DNA of 64,000 bases from Agromyces ramosus. Lineage in GTDB: Bacteria; Actinomycetota; Actinomycetes; Actinomycetales; Microbacteriaceae. Each line of letters opens with the position of its first letter. Position 1 is the first letter of the stretch. The notes under the pieces were generated by a model that saw only the letters and a list, made by a program, of their open reading frames with translations, made no database searches and was not told the DNA's origin. The stretch spans positions 2,108,001-2,172,000 of the forward strand of contig NZ_JAUSYY010000001.1 in NCBI RefSeq assembly GCF_030817175.1, in the 5' to 3' direction. The translations under genes were made by a program, and so were the position numbers. Of this stretch, positions 16,614-27,666 are shown piece after piece.

Positions 16614-17882
16614 ATGATGGGCTGTCGTGTCCCCCCTTCTGCCGACACGGAATCCTTCGCTGTGCCCACACCCCCTGAATTGCCAGAACTCCCTGCCCTC
16701 CGCCGCTCGACGTTCCGCGCCCCCACGAGTGCATCGACGCAGCACGAGACACCGGCGCCGCCCGAGACCGCCGTCGCGCCGATCCCTCCGGCATCCGACG
16801 AGCGGCAGCCCCGGCACCGCGCCGACCACGCGCGCAATCGCCGCGCCACGGCCGGCATGTTCCGCCGTTCGGTCGCGCTCGGCTGCGCCACGGCGATCAT
16901 GGGCGTGAGCGCGTTCGGTGCGGTCGCGGCATCCGCGACGGCCGGCTCGTCGGTCGCATCGCCGGCCGCACCCGCCGAGAGCACCACCGTGACGGCCGAC
17001 ACCATCACCCCGAGCATCGAGGCCCCGGTCGCGCACGACGTGGAGCCCGCCGTCACGGGTGAGCTCTCGGTCGCGTCGGCACCATTCACGGGTGGCACGC
17101 AGGTCACGGTCACCGGCAAGGACCTCGACGAAGTGGCCGGCGTCACCGTCGGCGGTACACCCGCCGCCATCGTCGCGGTCGACGAGCAGCAGGTCACCTT
17201 CGCGGTGCCCGCCGTCGCCGACACCGCGCTCGGCACGTCCGCCGAGGTGCGATTCGCGGATGCCGCCGGCCAAGCCGTCGACGTCGAGCAGCCGGCGTCG
17301 CCGGCCGCCGCGGGCACGCTGTTGCTGCATCCGCTCGAGCAGGAGCTCACCGTCGCGGCGGAGCCGCCGGTGCCGGCGACGCCTCGCACCCTCACGATGA
17401 CGTACACGAGCGACCCCGCGATCGACGCGCAGCTCGACTACGTGCTCACCTACTGGAGCAGCTACAACTCCGGCCAGTACCCCGTGCTGCATGGCGTCGA
17501 CTGCGCGAACTTCGCGAGCCAGTCCCTCATCGCCCGCGGCTGGGCGATGGACGCCGGTTGGTACGTCGGTGGCGCGGGCGGGGGGATGTCGCCGAGCTGG
17601 GCCAGCTCGACCGCACTGCGCGACTACCTCAACACGCGCACCGACGGTGCGACGCCCCTCGACGACTCGCAGCGCGCGCTCGTGAAGGTCGGCGACATCG
17701 CGCAGTTCGACTGGGACGGCTCAGGCGACCGCGACCACACGGCCGTCGTCACCCGGGTCGAGCGCACGGCCGCCGGCACGAAGGTCTGGGTCGGCGGGCA
17801 CACGAAGGACGCCGACTTCTGGGATGTCGACACGGCGCTCGCGACCGGCGGCGGCACCGTCAGCTACTTCTCGCTGCGGTAA
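16614..17882 (+). CDS. Exported protein with IPT/TIG domain and C-terminal amidase domain
   Basis: The frame gives 422 residues. The first 80 are Pro-rich and basic. A membrane/signal segment follows (from MFRRSVALGC, about residues 82-110), then an Ala/Thr-rich spacer, an IPT/TIG-like Ig domain (about 145-225, SAPFTGGTQVTVTG) and a C-terminal Amidase_6-type NlpC/P60-like domain (about 262-422). The catalytic Cys is in DCANFASQSL and the His in DRDHTAVVTRV. It is probably a surface peptidoglycan amidase or peptidase. The start is uncertain: ATG 16614 keeps the long preceding region, while ATG 16857 would begin at the signal segment but lacks a ribosome site. Confidence 0.75.
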   Translation: MMGCRVPPSADTESFAVPTPPELPELPALRRSTFRAPTSASTQHETPAPPETAVAPIPPASDERQPRHRADHARNRRATAGMFRRSVALGCATAIMGVSAFGAVAASATAGSSVASPAAPAESTTVTADTITPSIEAPVAHDVEPAVTGELSVASAPFTGGTQVTVTGKDLDEVAGVTVGGTPAAIVAVDEQQVTFAVPAVADTALGTSAEVRFADAAGQAVDVEQPASPAAAGTLLLHPLEQELTVAAEPPVPATPRTLTMTYTSDPAIDAQLDYVLTYWSSYNSGQYPVLHGVDCANFASQSLIARGWAMDAGWYVGGAGGGMSPSWASSTALRDYLNTRTDGATPLDDSQRALVKVGDIAQFDWDGSGDRDHTAVVTRVERTAAGTKVWVGGHTKDADFWDVDTALATGGGTVSYFSLR

Positions 17883-17887
17883 CCAGC

Positions 17888-19525
17888 TCAGCCGGCTGCG
17901 GCACCGAGGGCGTCGCCGACGATGCGTTGCGCCTCGGCCTGCACCGCCCGGAGGTGCTCTGGTCCCTTGAACGACTCGGCGTAGATCTTGTAGACGTCTT
18001 CGGTGCCGCTCGGCCGCGCCGCGAACCAGGCATCGGCCGTCTGCACCTTCACGCCGCCGACGGCCGCGTCGTTGCCGGGGGCGTGCGAGAGCTTCGCGGT
18101 GATCGGCTCGCCCGCGAGCTCGGACGCCGTGATGGCGTCGCCGTCGAGCCTGCCGAGCGCGGCCTTCTGCGCGGGGGATGCCGCGGCATCCGTGCGCTCG
18201 TACGCCGGGTCGCCGAAGCGCTCGACGAGCTTGCGATAGAGCTCCGACGGTGACTCGCCAGTGACCGCGCGGATCTCGGAGGCGAGCAGGCACAGCAGGA
18301 TCCCGTCTTTGTCGGTGGTCCACACGGTGCCGTCGAAACGCAGGAACGACGCGCCCGCGCTCTCTTCACCGCCGAAGCCGACCGAGCCGTCGAGCAGCCC
18401 GGGCACGAACCACTTGAAGCCGACCGGCACCTCCCAGAGGCGCCTCCCGAGCGAGGCTGCAACGCGGTCGATCATCGAGCTCGAGACGAGGGTCTTGCCG
18501 ACCGCGGCATCGGCCCCCCACTTCGGCCGGTGGGCGAAGAGGTACTCGATCGCCACCGCCAGGTAGTGGTTGGGGTTCATGAGGCCGCCGTCGGGCGTGA
18601 CGATGCCGTGCCGGTCGGCGTCGGCGTCGTTGCCGGTGACGATGTCGTAGTCGCCGGCGTGCTCGAGCACCGAGGCCATGGCGCTCGGCGAAGAGGGATC
18701 CATGCGGATCTTGCCGTCCCAGTCGAGCGTCATGAACGACCAGGTCGGGTCGACCCGCCCGTTGACCACCGTCAGGTCGAGGTCGTAGCGTTCGGCGATC
18801 GCGGCCCAGTAGTGCGCGGATGCCCCGCCGAGCGGGTCGGCGCCGATGCGGATGCCCGACTGGCGGATCGCGTCGAAGTCGATGATGTGGTGGAGGTCGT
18901 CGACGTAGTTGCCGCGGAAGTCGTACGTCTCGACGCCGCTCGGCTCCGCCTGCCGCACCTCGGCGAGGCCGCCCGCGATGAGCTCGTTGGCGCGGTCGGC
19001 GATCCACTTCGTGGCATCCGAGTCGGCGGGTCCGCCGTGCGGCGGGTTGTACTTGAAGCCGCCGTCTTGCGGCGGGTTGTGCGACGGGGTGATCACGATG
19101 CCGTCGGCCTCGCCCTCGGCGCGCCTGGCCGGGTCGTTGTTCCACTTCAGGATCGCGTGCGAGAGCGCGGGCGTCGGCACGTAGTCGTCGAACTCGTCGG
19201 TGAGCACGCGCACCCGGTTGGCGACGAGCACGTCGAGGGCGGTCGTCTGTGCCGGGGCGCTCAGCGCGTGCGTGTCGGCGCCGATGAACAGGGGGCCGGT
19301 GATGCCCTGCGCGGTGCGGTAGTCGACGATCGCCTGGGTCGTCGCGAGGATGTGGTGCTCGTTGAAGCTCGTCGTGAGCGAGGAGCCGCGATGGCCCGAG
19401 GTGCCGAACGCGACGCGCTGCTCGGGCACGGAGGCGTCGGGTCTGCGCTCGTAGTAGGCCCGGACGAGGGCCTCCACGTCGATGAGGTCGGATTCGGTCG
19501 CCGGGGTTCCCGCTCGCTCATGCAT
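17888..19525 (-). CDS. pgm: Phosphoglucomutase (alpha-D-glucose phosphate specific)
   Basis: This 545-residue protein has the length of E. coli Pgm. The phosphoserine loop is TPSHNPPQ with Ser148. The Mg-binding loop is [10 protein letters not shown], the sugar loop GGEESAGAS and the phosphate loop [11 protein letters not shown]. It interconverts glucose-1-phosphate and glucose-6-phosphate, linking central metabolism with glycogen and nucleotide-sugar synthesis. The ATG at 19525 follows CAGACT by 6 nt without a good ribosome site, consistent with a leaderless transcript. It converges with the amidase-domain gene over a 5-nt gap. Confidence 0.95.
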   Translation of the reverse strand: MHERAGTPATESDLIDVEALVRAYYERRPDASVPEQRVAFGTSGHRGSSLTTSFNEHHILATTQAIVDYRTAQGITGPLFIGADTHALSAPAQTTALDVLVANRVRVLTDEFDDYVPTPALSHAILKWNNDPARRAEGEADGIVITPSHNPPQDGGFKYNPPHGGPADSDATKWIADRANELIAGGLAEVRQAEPSGVETYDFRGNYVDDLHHIIDFDAIRQSGIRIGADPLGGASAHYWAAIAERYDLDLTVVNGRVDPTWSFMTLDWDGKIRMDPSSPSAMASVLEHAGDYDIVTGNDADADRHGIVTPDGGLMNPNHYLAVAIEYLFAHRPKWGADAAVGKTLVSSSMIDRVAASLGRRLWEVPVGFKWFVPGLLDGSVGFGGEESAGASFLRFDGTVWTTDKDGILLCLLASEIRAVTGESPSELYRKLVERFGDPAYERTDAAASPAQKAALGRLDGDAITASELAGEPITAKLSHAPGNDAAVGGVKVQTADAWFAARPSGTEDVYKIYAESFKGPEHLRAVQAEAQRIVGDALGAAAG

Positions 19526-19604
19526 CCCACCAGTCTGCCGCGCCCTCGCTTCGTGCGACACCCCCACGGCGGTCGGAGGGCGCGCGGCCTGAGGGTCACC
19601 GGGT

Positions 19605-20906
19605 CTAGAGGAGGGTCTGCATGGCGGTCGCGATCGTGAAGATCGCGAGCCCGGCGAGCGCGCCCACGACGGTGCCGTTGATGCGGATGAACTGCAGGTC
19701 GCGCCCGACCTGCAGCTCGAGCTTCTCGGTGGTCTCGCGGGGGTCCCAGCGCTCGACGGTCTCGGTGATGACCCCGGCGATCTCGTGGCGGTAGTTGCGC
19801 ACGACGTAGGCCGCGGCATCCGTCACCCACTCGTCGACCTTCGCGGCGAGGTCCTCGTCGGCGACCAGTCGCGCGCCCACCTCGACCACGGCCGCCCGGA
19901 GACCCGCGCGCAGCTCGCTCGACGGATCGGCGAGCGCGATCTCGAGCGTCTCCTTGATGCTGGCCCAGGCCTCGCCGGCGAACTCCCGCACGCGAGGGCT
20001 CGCGAGCAGCTCGGCCTTGAGCGTCTCGACGCGCTCGATCATCGCCGGGTCGTGCTGCAGCGCCTCGGCGAGCTCGGCGAGGTACTGGTCGATCGCGAGG
20101 CGCAGCGGATGCTCGGGGTCGAGGCGCACCGCTTGCGCGAACGCGAGCACCTCGCGAGCGGCGCGGTCGTCGACGAACCGGTCGACGAAGCCGGGCACCC
20201 ACCGCGGCAGCCGCTCGGAGACCATGTTGCCGAACGCCTCGGGGTGCGCCGCGAGCCACTCCTCGGCCTTCTCGAGCACGACGTCGACGGCGGCGCGCTG
20301 CTGGTCGGCGGCGACGAGGCGCGCTCCGAGCCGTCCGATGGCCGGGCCCCACTCGGGCTCGAAGAGGTGGCGACGCGCGAGCCGCTCGATGACGTCCTCC
20401 ACGTCGTCGTCGCCGAGCAGGGTGAGGATGCCGCGGGCCGCGACGGATGCCTCGGCCGTGAGGCGGTCGGCGTGCCCGGGCGTCGCGAGCCAGCCGCCGA
20501 GCCGGCGTGCGATGCCGATCGACCGGAGCTTGCCGAGCACGACGTCGTCGGAGAGGAACTCGTGCTCGACGAATGCCCCGAGCGTCGCCCCGATCTCGTT
20601 CTTGCGCGTCGGGATGATCGCCGTGTGCGGGATCGGGATCCCGAGCGGATGCCGGAACAGCGCGGTCACCGCGAACCAGTCGGCGATCGCTCCGACCATC
20701 GCGCCCTCGGCGGCGGCGCGCACGTACGCGAGCCACGGCACCTGCTCCTGCAGGGCGAACGACACCGCGAACACGACCGCGGCGACGACGAGCAGCCCGG
20801 CCGCGACGCGCTTCATCCTGCGGAGCGCGACGAGCCGCTCGGCATCGGTCGGCACGGCGCCCCACCCGGTCGTCGATGTCCCGCGCTGCTCGTCGATCGT
20901 GGTCAT
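19605..20906 (-). CDS. DUF445 family membrane protein
   Basis: This 433-residue protein has the DUF445 signature [18 protein letters not shown] followed by IPHTAIIP. One membrane helix lies near residues 35-55 and another at the extreme C-terminus ([20 protein letters not shown]). The long middle is helical and rich in Ala/Glu, probably coiled coil. The family is widespread in actinobacteria and has no settled function. It stands alone between phosphoglucomutase and prephenate dehydratase. Confidence 0.85.
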   Translation of the reverse strand: MTTIDEQRGTSTTGWGAVPTDAERLVALRRMKRVAAGLLVVAAVVFAVSFALQEQVPWLAYVRAAAEGAMVGAIADWFAVTALFRHPLGIPIPHTAIIPTRKNEIGATLGAFVEHEFLSDDVVLGKLRSIGIARRLGGWLATPGHADRLTAEASVAARGILTLLGDDDVEDVIERLARRHLFEPEWGPAIGRLGARLVAADQQRAAVDVVLEKAEEWLAAHPEAFGNMVSERLPRWVPGFVDRFVDDRAAREVLAFAQAVRLDPEHPLRLAIDQYLAELAEALQHDPAMIERVETLKAELLASPRVREFAGEAWASIKETLEIALADPSSELRAGLRAAVVEVGARLVADEDLAAKVDEWVTDAAAYVVRNYRHEIAGVITETVERWDPRETTEKLELQVGRDLQFIRINGTVVGALAGLAIFTIATAMQTLL

Positions 20907-20988
20907 GAGTCGCTCCTCACGCTCCGCCCGTTGCGCCCGGTGTCGACGCTAGCCGCTCGCCCTGAGTGCGGTGGCTAGGCTGGCCTGC

Positions 20989-21945
20989 ATGACGGATGCC
21001 GCGCCCACACCCCCCGAGGAGACCTACTCCTACCTGGGTCCGGCCGGCACCTTCACCGAGGCCGCGCTGAAGCAGGTGCCCGAGGCATCCGGCAAGCACT
21101 GGCGCTCGGTGAACAACGTCGGCGAGGCGCTGGCGGATGTCACGACCGGGCGTTCGATCGCCGCGATGATCGCGATCGAGAACTCCATCGAGGGCGGGGT
21201 GAGTGCCACTCAAGACGCGCTCGCCACGGTGCCGGGCCTGCGCATCATCGGCGAGTACCTCGTTCCGGTGAACTTCGTGCTCGTCGCCCGGCGCGGCACG
21301 GCGCTCGCCGACGTGCAGGTCGTGAACGCGCATCCGGTCGCCTATGCGCAGTCGCGCGGCTGGCTCGAGCGCGAGCTCCCCGACCACGGCCACCTCCCGG
21401 CCACGAGCAACGTGCAGGCCGCGTCCTCCCTCTTCGACGCCGACAGCAACGCGGATGCCGCCGTCGCGCCGCCCGGCATCACCGACCACCTCGACGTGGA
21501 GGTGCTCGCCCGCGACATCGGCGACAACCCCAACGCCGTCACCCGCTTCGTGCTCGTGAGCCGCTCGCGCGTGCTGCCGCCGCCGACCGGCGCCGACAAG
21601 ACGAGCCTCATCGTCGAGCTGCCCGACGACGAGCCCGGCTCGCTCCTCGCGATGCTCGAGCAGTTCTCGACGCGGGGCGTGAACCTCTCGCTCCTCGAGT
21701 CACGGCCGATCGGCGACTCCCTCGGCCGCTACCGCTTCGTCGTCGACCTCGACGGGCACATCGGCGACGAACGCGTCGCCGACGCCCTCCTCGGCCTGCG
21801 GCGCACGAGCCCGAACGTGATCTTCCTCGGCTCGTACCCGCGGGCCGACAAGCGTGAGATCGAGTACCACTCCAAGTACGATGACGGCATCTTCATCGAG
21901 GCCCGTGATTGGCTGCGCGGCCTCTTGAGCGGCGAGCCCGACTGA
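20989..21945 (+). CDS. pheA: Prephenate dehydratase
   Basis: The protein has 318 residues. The catalytic PDT domain begins YSYLGPAGTFTEAAL and includes AIENSIEGGVS and the NPNAVTRFVLV segment containing the conserved T-R-F triad. A C-terminal ACT domain (about residues 205-285, ELPDDEPGSLLAML, then GVNLSLLESRP) is the ESRP-type phenylalanine sensor. It converts prephenate to phenylpyruvate in phenylalanine synthesis and should be feedback-inhibited by phenylalanine. TAGGCT (20976-20981) ends 7 nt before the ATG at 20989: leaderless start. An ATG 18 nt upstream is inside the promoter and is rejected. Confidence 0.95.
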   Translation: MTDAAPTPPEETYSYLGPAGTFTEAALKQVPEASGKHWRSVNNVGEALADVTTGRSIAAMIAIENSIEGGVSATQDALATVPGLRIIGEYLVPVNFVLVARRGTALADVQVVNAHPVAYAQSRGWLERELPDHGHLPATSNVQAASSLFDADSNADAAVAPPGITDHLDVEVLARDIGDNPNAVTRFVLVSRSRVLPPPTGADKTSLIVELPDDEPGSLLAMLEQFSTRGVNLSLLESRPIGDSLGRYRFVVDLDGHIGDERVADALLGLRRTSPNVIFLGSYPRADKREIEYHSKYDDGIFIEARDWLRGLLSGEPD

Positions 21946-21973
21946 CCCGGCGCGCCCGAGCCGAGGAGCAGGC

Positions 21974-22897
21974 GTGAGCGATTCGAGCACCAAGGGCGTC
22001 GATCCCAGATTCGATCCGCGATTCCAGCGGGGATACACGGGTGCCGACGAGGCGAACACCCCGGTGGGGCCTCCGAGCCCGTACCCGCCACGGGTGCCGG
22101 GCGCGGAGCAGACGAGGCCCGCGGCCGGAGATGCCACCGCTCGGCTGCTCGAGGCGATGCAGCGCACGGCGCCACCGAGGCCCATCGTCCCGCCCGCAAG
22201 CGCAGCGCCGCCGGGCGCAGACGACGACACGAGTGCGACCGCCCTGGCCGACCTCCGAAGGCTCGCGCCGGAACCGCAACCGCAACCGGAACCCGCATCC
22301 GGGTCCGGCGATCAGCACGCACGCCCTTGGTTCATCGCCGGATGGGTGCTCTCGGCCGCCCTCCTCGCGATCGGCACGTGGTGGGCATGGGCGGCAAACT
22401 CCGACCCCACCTACTACATGGGCGTTGGCGGCATCGACATGGCGTTCCGGCAGTTGGGCTGGAGCCTCGGCGCACCACTATTGCAGGCCGGCGCCCTCGG
22501 CGTCGTGCTCGTCACGTCCTTCGCTGCCGCGCGCCAGCTCGACCAGTCCGGTGCGCTGCGGCGAACGGCCGGCGACAACCCGATCGCCCGGGGCCCGGAG
22601 TTCTGGCGAACGCCCGGCGTCGTCGCTCTCGTCGCCATCGTCGCGGTCTTGGCCGTCGTCGTGATCTGGCTCGTCCGGCAGGTCACCGAAGGCTCCGTCT
22701 TCGGGTTCGGCCCCGAACCGAGCGACGAGGAGATCACGCGAATGGCGCTCTCGCAGTTCGCGTCGACGGCCATCGGCCCGCTCGCGTTCGCCGCCTTCGG
22801 CGCCGTGTTCGGCATCATCCTGCTCGGTGCGCGTCACGCGCGACACCTCGCAAACGCCGGCGACGCCGGCGACGTCAGCGAGCCACGCGCACGATGA
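21974..22897 (+). CDS. Multi-pass membrane protein, unknown function
   Basis: This 307-residue protein begins at GTG 21974 behind a GAGGAG ribosome site. The first 115 residues are Pro-rich and probably disordered and cytoplasmic. Four hydrophobic helices follow (roughly residues 118-137, 155-180, 214-237 and 263-285). I recognise no family. It follows prephenate dehydratase by 28 nt and its end overlaps the convergent lipid kinase gene by 23 nt. Confidence 0.7.
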   Translation: MSDSSTKGVDPRFDPRFQRGYTGADEANTPVGPPSPYPPRVPGAEQTRPAAGDATARLLEAMQRTAPPRPIVPPASAAPPGADDDTSATALADLRRLAPEPQPQPEPASGSGDQHARPWFIAGWVLSAALLAIGTWWAWAANSDPTYYMGVGGIDMAFRQLGWSLGAPLLQAGALGVVLVTSFAAARQLDQSGALRRTAGDNPIARGPEFWRTPGVVALVAIVAVLAVVVIWLVRQVTEGSVFGFGPEPSDEEITRMALSQFASTAIGPLAFAAFGAVFGIILLGARHARHLANAGDAGDVSEPRAR

Positions 22898-23885
22898 GCG
22901 CCGCGGGGTCGACGCTGAAGCGCGCCGAGGTCACGGATCCGAACCCGTCTCCGTCGATCTCGAACTCCTCGGGGTCGCCCTCGATGTCGAGCTGCACGAC
23001 GCGGCCGCGGGAGTAGACGATCTCGCGGCGCCGGTTGCCACCCGTCAGGTCGACGAACTGCCGGCCGAGCGCGGTCTTGCGGAGCACGCGGTTCTCCCAC
23101 GCCACCCGGCGCCAGATGAACAGCCATCCGAGCGCGTTGCTGGGTTGCAGCACGACGACGTCGAGCTTTCCGTCGTCGATCTCGGCATCGGGGATCAGCT
23201 CGAGGTTGCCGGGCAGGTAGCCGAGGTTCGCCACGAGGATGCTCGAGACCCGCGAGCGATGGTGACGCCCCGCGTCGAGCCGGTGGTCGACGCGGAACGG
23301 CTTCGACACCGGTATCGCCCGGAGCCCGGCGTCGACGTAGGCGAGCCAGCCGAGCCGCTTCTTCAGCTCTGGGTTCGTGTTCGAGATCATCGCCGCGTCG
23401 ATGCCGATGCCGGCCATCACGAGCGAGACGTGCGACTCGGTGCGCCCGCCGGGCCTCGTGACGTCGGCGACGATGACGTCGACCGCCCGGTCGTAGCCGG
23501 AGAAGGCGAGCACGATCGCATCGCGCTGGTCGTTCACGGGAATGCCGAGATTGCGTGCGAAGAGGTTGCCGGTGCCGAGCGGCACGAGTCCGAGCGGCAC
23601 CCCGGTGCCCCGAAGTGCCGCAGCGACCGAGCGCACGGTGCCATCGCCGCCGGCCGCGATGACGAGGTCGACGCCGGCCTCGACCGCGTCGCGCGCCATG
23701 CCCTTGCCCGGGTCGTCGGCGGCGGTCTCGATCCAGAGCGAGGGGGCGAACTGCTGGCGGGCCTCGGCCTGCGCCACGACCGTGCGCAACTCGGCGTAGC
23801 CCTGCTTGGTGGGGTTGAAGATCACGGCTGCGCGCGGACGCCGGCTCGCGGCATCCGTCGCTCCCAGCCCCTGAACCTCCGCCAC
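22875..23885 (-). CDS. Diacylglycerol kinase-family lipid kinase
   Basis: This 336-residue DAGK-catalytic-domain protein has the nucleotide-binding GGDGTVRSV and substrate loop [11 protein letters not shown]. The N-terminal FNPTK segment is the usual DAGKc start, and a YegS/DAGK C-terminal beta domain follows. It should phosphorylate diacylglycerol or a related lipid at the membrane. GTG 23885 is chosen because TACCGT (23893-23898) ends exactly 7 nt before it; the open frame runs 18 codons further up but through the promoter. Confidence 0.85.
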   Translation of the reverse strand: MAEVQGLGATDAASRRPRAAVIFNPTKQGYAELRTVVAQAEARQQFAPSLWIETAADDPGKGMARDAVEAGVDLVIAAGGDGTVRSVAAALRGTGVPLGLVPLGTGNLFARNLGIPVNDQRDAIVLAFSGYDRAVDVIVADVTRPGGRTESHVSLVMAGIGIDAAMISNTNPELKKRLGWLAYVDAGLRAIPVSKPFRVDHRLDAGRHHRSRVSSILVANLGYLPGNLELIPDAEIDDGKLDVVVLQPSNALGWLFIWRRVAWENRVLRKTALGRQFVDLTGGNRRREIVYSRGRVVQLDIEGDPEEFEIDGDGFGSVTSARFSVDPAALIVRVAR

Positions 23886-23978
23886 GCAGCCCACGGTATT
23901 GCATGCACCCTGCGATCGGCCCGGGAGCGGGACACTCACCGCCCGAGGGCGACGGATGCCCCGGCTAGACTTGCTCGC

Positions 23979-25247
23979 GTGATCGACCCCGTGCTGCTCC
24001 GCGAGAACCCAGACCTGATCAAGCGTTCACAAGAGCTTCGAGGCGAGTCCGTGGCGTTCGTCGATGAGGCCGTCGAGGCCGATGCCGCCCGCCGCAACGC
24101 GATCACGGTGTTCGAGGCGTTGCGCGCCGAGCAGAACGTCTTCGGCAAGCAGGTCGCCCAGGCGCCGAAGGAGGCGAAGGCGGCCCTCGTCGCCGAGGCG
24201 CAGCAGCTCGCCGGCCGGGTGAAGGCGGCGAGCCAGGCCGTCGGCGATGCCGAGTCCGAGTTCACGCGCGCCGTGCAGCGGCTCGGCAACATCGTGCTCG
24301 ACGGCGTGCCTGCCGGTGGCGAAGACGACTACGTGGTGATTCGCGAGGTCGGCGAGATCCCCGCGTTCGGGTTCGAGCCGCGCGACCATCTCGAGATCGG
24401 CGAGCTCCTCGACGCCATCGACATGCAGCGCGGGGCGAAGGTGTCGGGCGCCCGCTTCTCGTACCTCAAGGGCGTCGGCGCGCGGCTCGAGCTCGCCATC
24501 ATGAACATGGGCCTCGACCGGGCGCTCGCCGCCGGGTTCACGCCGCTGATCACGCCCACGCTCGTGCGCCCCGAGATCATGCAGGGCACCGGCTTCCTCG
24601 GCGCTCACGCCGAAGACATCTACTACCTGCCCGACGACGAGCTCTACCTCACCGGCACGAGCGAGGTCGCCCTCGCCGGCTACCACGCCGACGAGATCCT
24701 CGACCTCTCGAACGGCCCGATCCGCTATGCCGGCTGGTCGACGTGCTACCGCCGCGAGGCCGGGAGCCACGGAAAGGACACCCGGGGAATCATCCGCGTG
24801 CACCAGTTCAACAAGCTCGAGATGTTCAGCTACGTCGACCCGGCCGATGCCGCGGCCGAGCACGAGCGGCTCCTCGGGTGGCAGGAGGGCATGCTCCAAG
24901 ACCTGGGCCTCTCCTACCGTGTCATCGACACCGCAGCGGGCGACCTCGGGTCGAGTGCCGCGCGCAAGTACGACGTCGAGGCCTGGGTGCCCACGCAAGA
25001 GGCCTATCGCGAGCTCACCTCCACCTCGAACTGCACGACGTTCCAGGCGCGCCGCCTCGACATCCGCCACCGCACCGAGAGCGGCAAGACGACGCCCGTC
25101 GCGACGCTGAACGGCACCCTCGCCACCACCCGCTGGATCGTCGCCATCCTCGAGACCCACCAGCAGGCCGACGGCTCGGTCGTCGTGCCCCAGGCGCTTC
25201 GCGGGTACCTCGGCGGCCTCGAGGTGCTCGAGCCCGTGATGCGATAG
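23979..25247 (+). CDS. serS: Seryl-tRNA synthetase
   Basis: This 422-residue class II synthetase has an N-terminal coiled-coil tRNA-binding arm (about residues 30-100). Motif 2 is [20 protein letters not shown] and motif 3 is [16 protein letters not shown]. The [10 protein letters not shown] loop recognises serine. It charges tRNA-Ser, two genes of which lie 2.3 and 3.8 kb downstream. GTG 23979 follows TAGACT (23966-23971) by 7 nt and is probably leaderless. The much longer open frame upstream overlaps the lipid kinase on the other strand and is not coding. Confidence 0.97.
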   Translation: MIDPVLLRENPDLIKRSQELRGESVAFVDEAVEADAARRNAITVFEALRAEQNVFGKQVAQAPKEAKAALVAEAQQLAGRVKAASQAVGDAESEFTRAVQRLGNIVLDGVPAGGEDDYVVIREVGEIPAFGFEPRDHLEIGELLDAIDMQRGAKVSGARFSYLKGVGARLELAIMNMGLDRALAAGFTPLITPTLVRPEIMQGTGFLGAHAEDIYYLPDDELYLTGTSEVALAGYHADEILDLSNGPIRYAGWSTCYRREAGSHGKDTRGIIRVHQFNKLEMFSYVDPADAAAEHERLLGWQEGMLQDLGLSYRVIDTAAGDLGSSAARKYDVEAWVPTQEAYRELTSTSNCTTFQARRLDIRHRTESGKTTPVATLNGTLATTRWIVAILETHQQADGSVVVPQALRGYLGGLEVLEPVMR

Positions 25248-25255
25248 GCCGGCGG

Positions 25256-26107
25256 ATGTCGCAGCCCGTGTTCGATGAGCGCAGCGCGCCGTCCGGGGCA
25301 TCCGGTGCGTTCGAACCGTGGTTCGTGGCCCTCGACATCGACGGCACGATCATGCACGAAGACGAGTCGATCGACCCGGTCGTGGCCGACGCCGTGGCAT
25401 CGGCTCGCGACCGGGGTCACGTCGTGACCCTCGCGACCGGCCGCTCGTGGGCGACGACCGCGCCCGTGCTCGAACGGCTCGGCCTCGAGCCCGAGTACGT
25501 CGTCTGCGCGAACGGCGCCATCACGATGCGCCGCGACGACAGCTCCGAGGGCGGCTACGTGCGCGAGCACGTCGAGACGTTCGACCCGACCCCGGTGCTC
25601 GAACGCATCCGCTCGTTCCTGCCGGCCGGCAAGTTCATGGTCGAGCTGCCCGACGGCTTCCGCCTCTACACGACCGGCATGACTGAGTGGAACCTCGACA
25701 ACGCGCGAGAGGTCGTCTTCGAGGAGCTGCTCGACCATCGCGCGACCCGCGTCGTGGTCACCTCGCTCGAGCACGGCCTCGACGAGTTCTTCGAGATCGT
25801 CGAGCGCATGGGCCTGCACCACGTGAGCTACGCCATCGGCTGGACCGCGTGGCTCGACATCGCGCCCGACGGAGTCAACAAGGCCACCGCACTCGAACGC
25901 GTTCGCGGCTGGCTCGACCTGCCGAGCGACCGGGTGCTCGCCGTCGGCGACGGCCGCAACGACCTCGAGATGTTCGCCTGGGCTGGTGCGGCCGGCCGCT
26001 CCATCGCCATGGGGCAGGCGCCCGACGAGGTGCGCGCTGCAGCGCTCGAGGTCGGCGCGTCGATCGACGAGGCCGGGCTCGCCGGCGTGCTCGACTCGCT
26101 GCCCTGA
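25256..26107 (+). CDS. HAD-superfamily phosphatase, Cof type
   Basis: This 283-residue protein has HAD motif I ALDIDGTIM (nucleophile Asp), motif II in LATGRS, the lysine of motif III in GVNKATAL, and motif IV VGDGRNDLEMF. The insertion between motifs is the C2 cap of Cof/sugar-phosphate phosphatases. It acts in the cytoplasm on a small phosphorylated metabolite, not identified. It begins 8 nt after serS and is probably cotranscribed. Confidence 0.85.
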   Translation: MSQPVFDERSAPSGASGAFEPWFVALDIDGTIMHEDESIDPVVADAVASARDRGHVVTLATGRSWATTAPVLERLGLEPEYVVCANGAITMRRDDSSEGGYVREHVETFDPTPVLERIRSFLPAGKFMVELPDGFRLYTTGMTEWNLDNAREVVFEELLDHRATRVVVTSLEHGLDEFFEIVERMGLHHVSYAIGWTAWLDIAPDGVNKATALERVRGWLDLPSDRVLAVGDGRNDLEMFAWAGAAGRSIAMGQAPDEVRAAALEVGASIDEAGLAGVLDSLP

Positions 26108-26162
26108 CATCTCGGCGAATTCGCGGAGACCGTCGGTAGGATCGGCGCAGCGAGGGGATGCG

Positions 26163-27422
26163 GTGACGGGGCACATGGGCAACGACATGACGGTCGACAC
26201 GACCTCTGCTCCGCGGCACGGGCGGATGCCGCGGCACGGCGCCCTGCGCTCGTACCTGAAGCTCGCGGCATCCGTCATCGCGGTGCTCGCCGTGAGCGCC
26301 GCCGGCGTGGCCGCCTACGCTGCATTCGACCTCGTCGGCTCGCTGGACTCCTCGCTCGAGCTCGAGAACGAGGAGATGCTCGACGCCGTGCCCGACATCG
26401 GGGCGATGGAGGGCGGCCTGACGTTCCTGCTGGTCGGCAGCGACAAGCGGCCCGAGAGCGGCGCGTTCGGCGATCCGGAAGAGGAGTCGGGCGAGCTCAA
26501 CGACGTCACGATGCTGCTGCACATCTCGCAGGACCACTCGCACGTCGAGGTCGTGAGCTTCCCGCGAGACATGCTCGTGCCGGTCCCCGAATGCCCCGAC
26601 CCCGAAGACCCCGAGGGCGAGCCCCTCTCGGCCATGTCGGAGGTGAAGCTCAACTCGGTGCTCTCCCACGGCGGGTTCGGCTGCGTGGCCTCCACGATCA
26701 AGCAACTGACGGGCGTCATGATCCCCACGGGCGGCATCGTGCAGTTCGATGGCGTCGCGGCGCTCGCGACCGCGGTCGGGGGCGTCGAGGTCTGCCTCGC
26801 CGAGCCCATCGTCGACGACTACGCCGGCCTGCATCTCGACGCGGGCACCCACAGCATCTCGGGCTACGACGCCCTCGCCTTCCTCCGGTCTCGGCATGGT
26901 GTGGGAAACGGCAGCGACCTCGGGCGCATCTCGAACCAGCAGATCTTCCTCGCCTCGCTCATGCGGACGGTGCAGGCCGACGGCACGCTCGAGGACCCGG
27001 TGAAGCTGTACTCGATCGCGAAGGCCGTCACCTCCAACATGCAGCTGACGTCGGCGCTGCAGGATCCGGCGAGGCTCATCTCGATCGCGAAGGCATTGCA
27101 GGACGTGGACCTGTCGAAGGTCGCGTTCATCCAGTACCCGACGGCATACACCGAGGACTTCTCGGCAGTGGTGCCCGTGGAATCGGCTGAGCTCGTCAAT
27201 GCGGCGCTCCAGGCCGACCTGCCCGTCCAGCTCGATCCCGCCGCGAGCGACAACGCCGAGCTCGGCACCGTCGCCGATCCCGCCGCGCCGCCCCCCGCCG
27301 ATGGGGCGCCGTCGGAGTCGACCGAGACGGCCGCGCCCACGACCCCTGTCGAGTCGCTTCCCCCGGATGTCCCGGGGCAGCGGGGTGACGAGGTCAGGTG
27401 TTCGACGGCGAACGACGGCTGA
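26163..27422 (+). CDS. LytR-CpsA-Psr (LCP) family cell-wall glycopolymer ligase
   Basis: This 419-residue protein has an N-terminal membrane anchor (about residues 38-62). The LCP domain follows: LLVGSDKR, then DVTMLLHIS, SFPRDMLVPV (conserved Arg for pyrophosphate binding), KLNSVLSHGG and the LRSRHGVGNGSDLGRISNQQ stretch. It should transfer a lipid-linked glycopolymer to peptidoglycan at the outer face. The C-terminal tail is Ala/Pro/Thr-rich. GTG 26163 has GAGGGG with 5-nt spacing. A close paralogue lies 244 nt downstream on the other side of a tRNA gene. Confidence 0.85.
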   Translation: MTGHMGNDMTVDTTSAPRHGRMPRHGALRSYLKLAASVIAVLAVSAAGVAAYAAFDLVGSLDSSLELENEEMLDAVPDIGAMEGGLTFLLVGSDKRPESGAFGDPEEESGELNDVTMLLHISQDHSHVEVVSFPRDMLVPVPECPDPEDPEGEPLSAMSEVKLNSVLSHGGFGCVASTIKQLTGVMIPTGGIVQFDGVAALATAVGGVEVCLAEPIVDDYAGLHLDAGTHSISGYDALAFLRSRHGVGNGSDLGRISNQQIFLASLMRTVQADGTLEDPVKLYSIAKAVTSNMQLTSALQDPARLISIAKALQDVDLSKVAFIQYPTAYTEDFSAVVPVESAELVNAALQADLPVQLDPAASDNAELGTVADPAAPPPADGAPSESTETAAPTTPVESLPPDVPGQRGDEVRCSTANDG

Positions 27423-27499
27423 TCCGCGGCTCGGCACGGAGCATCCGCTTCAGGACCCTCTCAGGGTGGCCTGCGAGGCTCGTTCGAATGCGTTTCGGC

Positions 27500-27505
27500 T
27501 AGAAT
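27500..27505 (+). promoter_or_regulatory. -10 box of tRNA-Ser(TGA)
   Basis: TAGAAT, 48 nt upstream of the mature tRNA 5' end. No clear -35 is seen at the expected spacing. Confidence 0.45.
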
Positions 27506-27553
27506 CGGGCCTGCCTGCACGATCCGCGGTTCTCCGCGGCATCGCACGGGCGA

Positions 27554-27638
27554 GGAGGGCTGTCCGAGCGGCCGATGGAGCTGGTCTTGAAAACCAGTGG
27601 GCAGCAATGCCTCGTGGGTTCGAATCCCACGCCCTCCG
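27554..27638 (+). tRNA. tRNA-Ser(TGA)
   Basis: An 85-nt cloverleaf. Acceptor stem GGAGGGC pairs with GCCCTCC, with discriminator G. The anticodon loop CTTGAAA gives TGA. A long variable arm and the GTTCGAATC T-loop are present. CCA is not encoded. It reads UCA and UCG/UCU codons by wobble. Confidence 0.95.
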
Positions 27639-27666
27639 CACGAACCGACGACACGAGAGGACCCCG

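Noticed and set aside
22827..23978. The long open extension upstream of serS
   Set aside because: It overlaps the lipid kinase on the other strand, is Arg/Asp-rich and unlike any synthetase N-terminus; GTG 23979 follows a clear -10 box.
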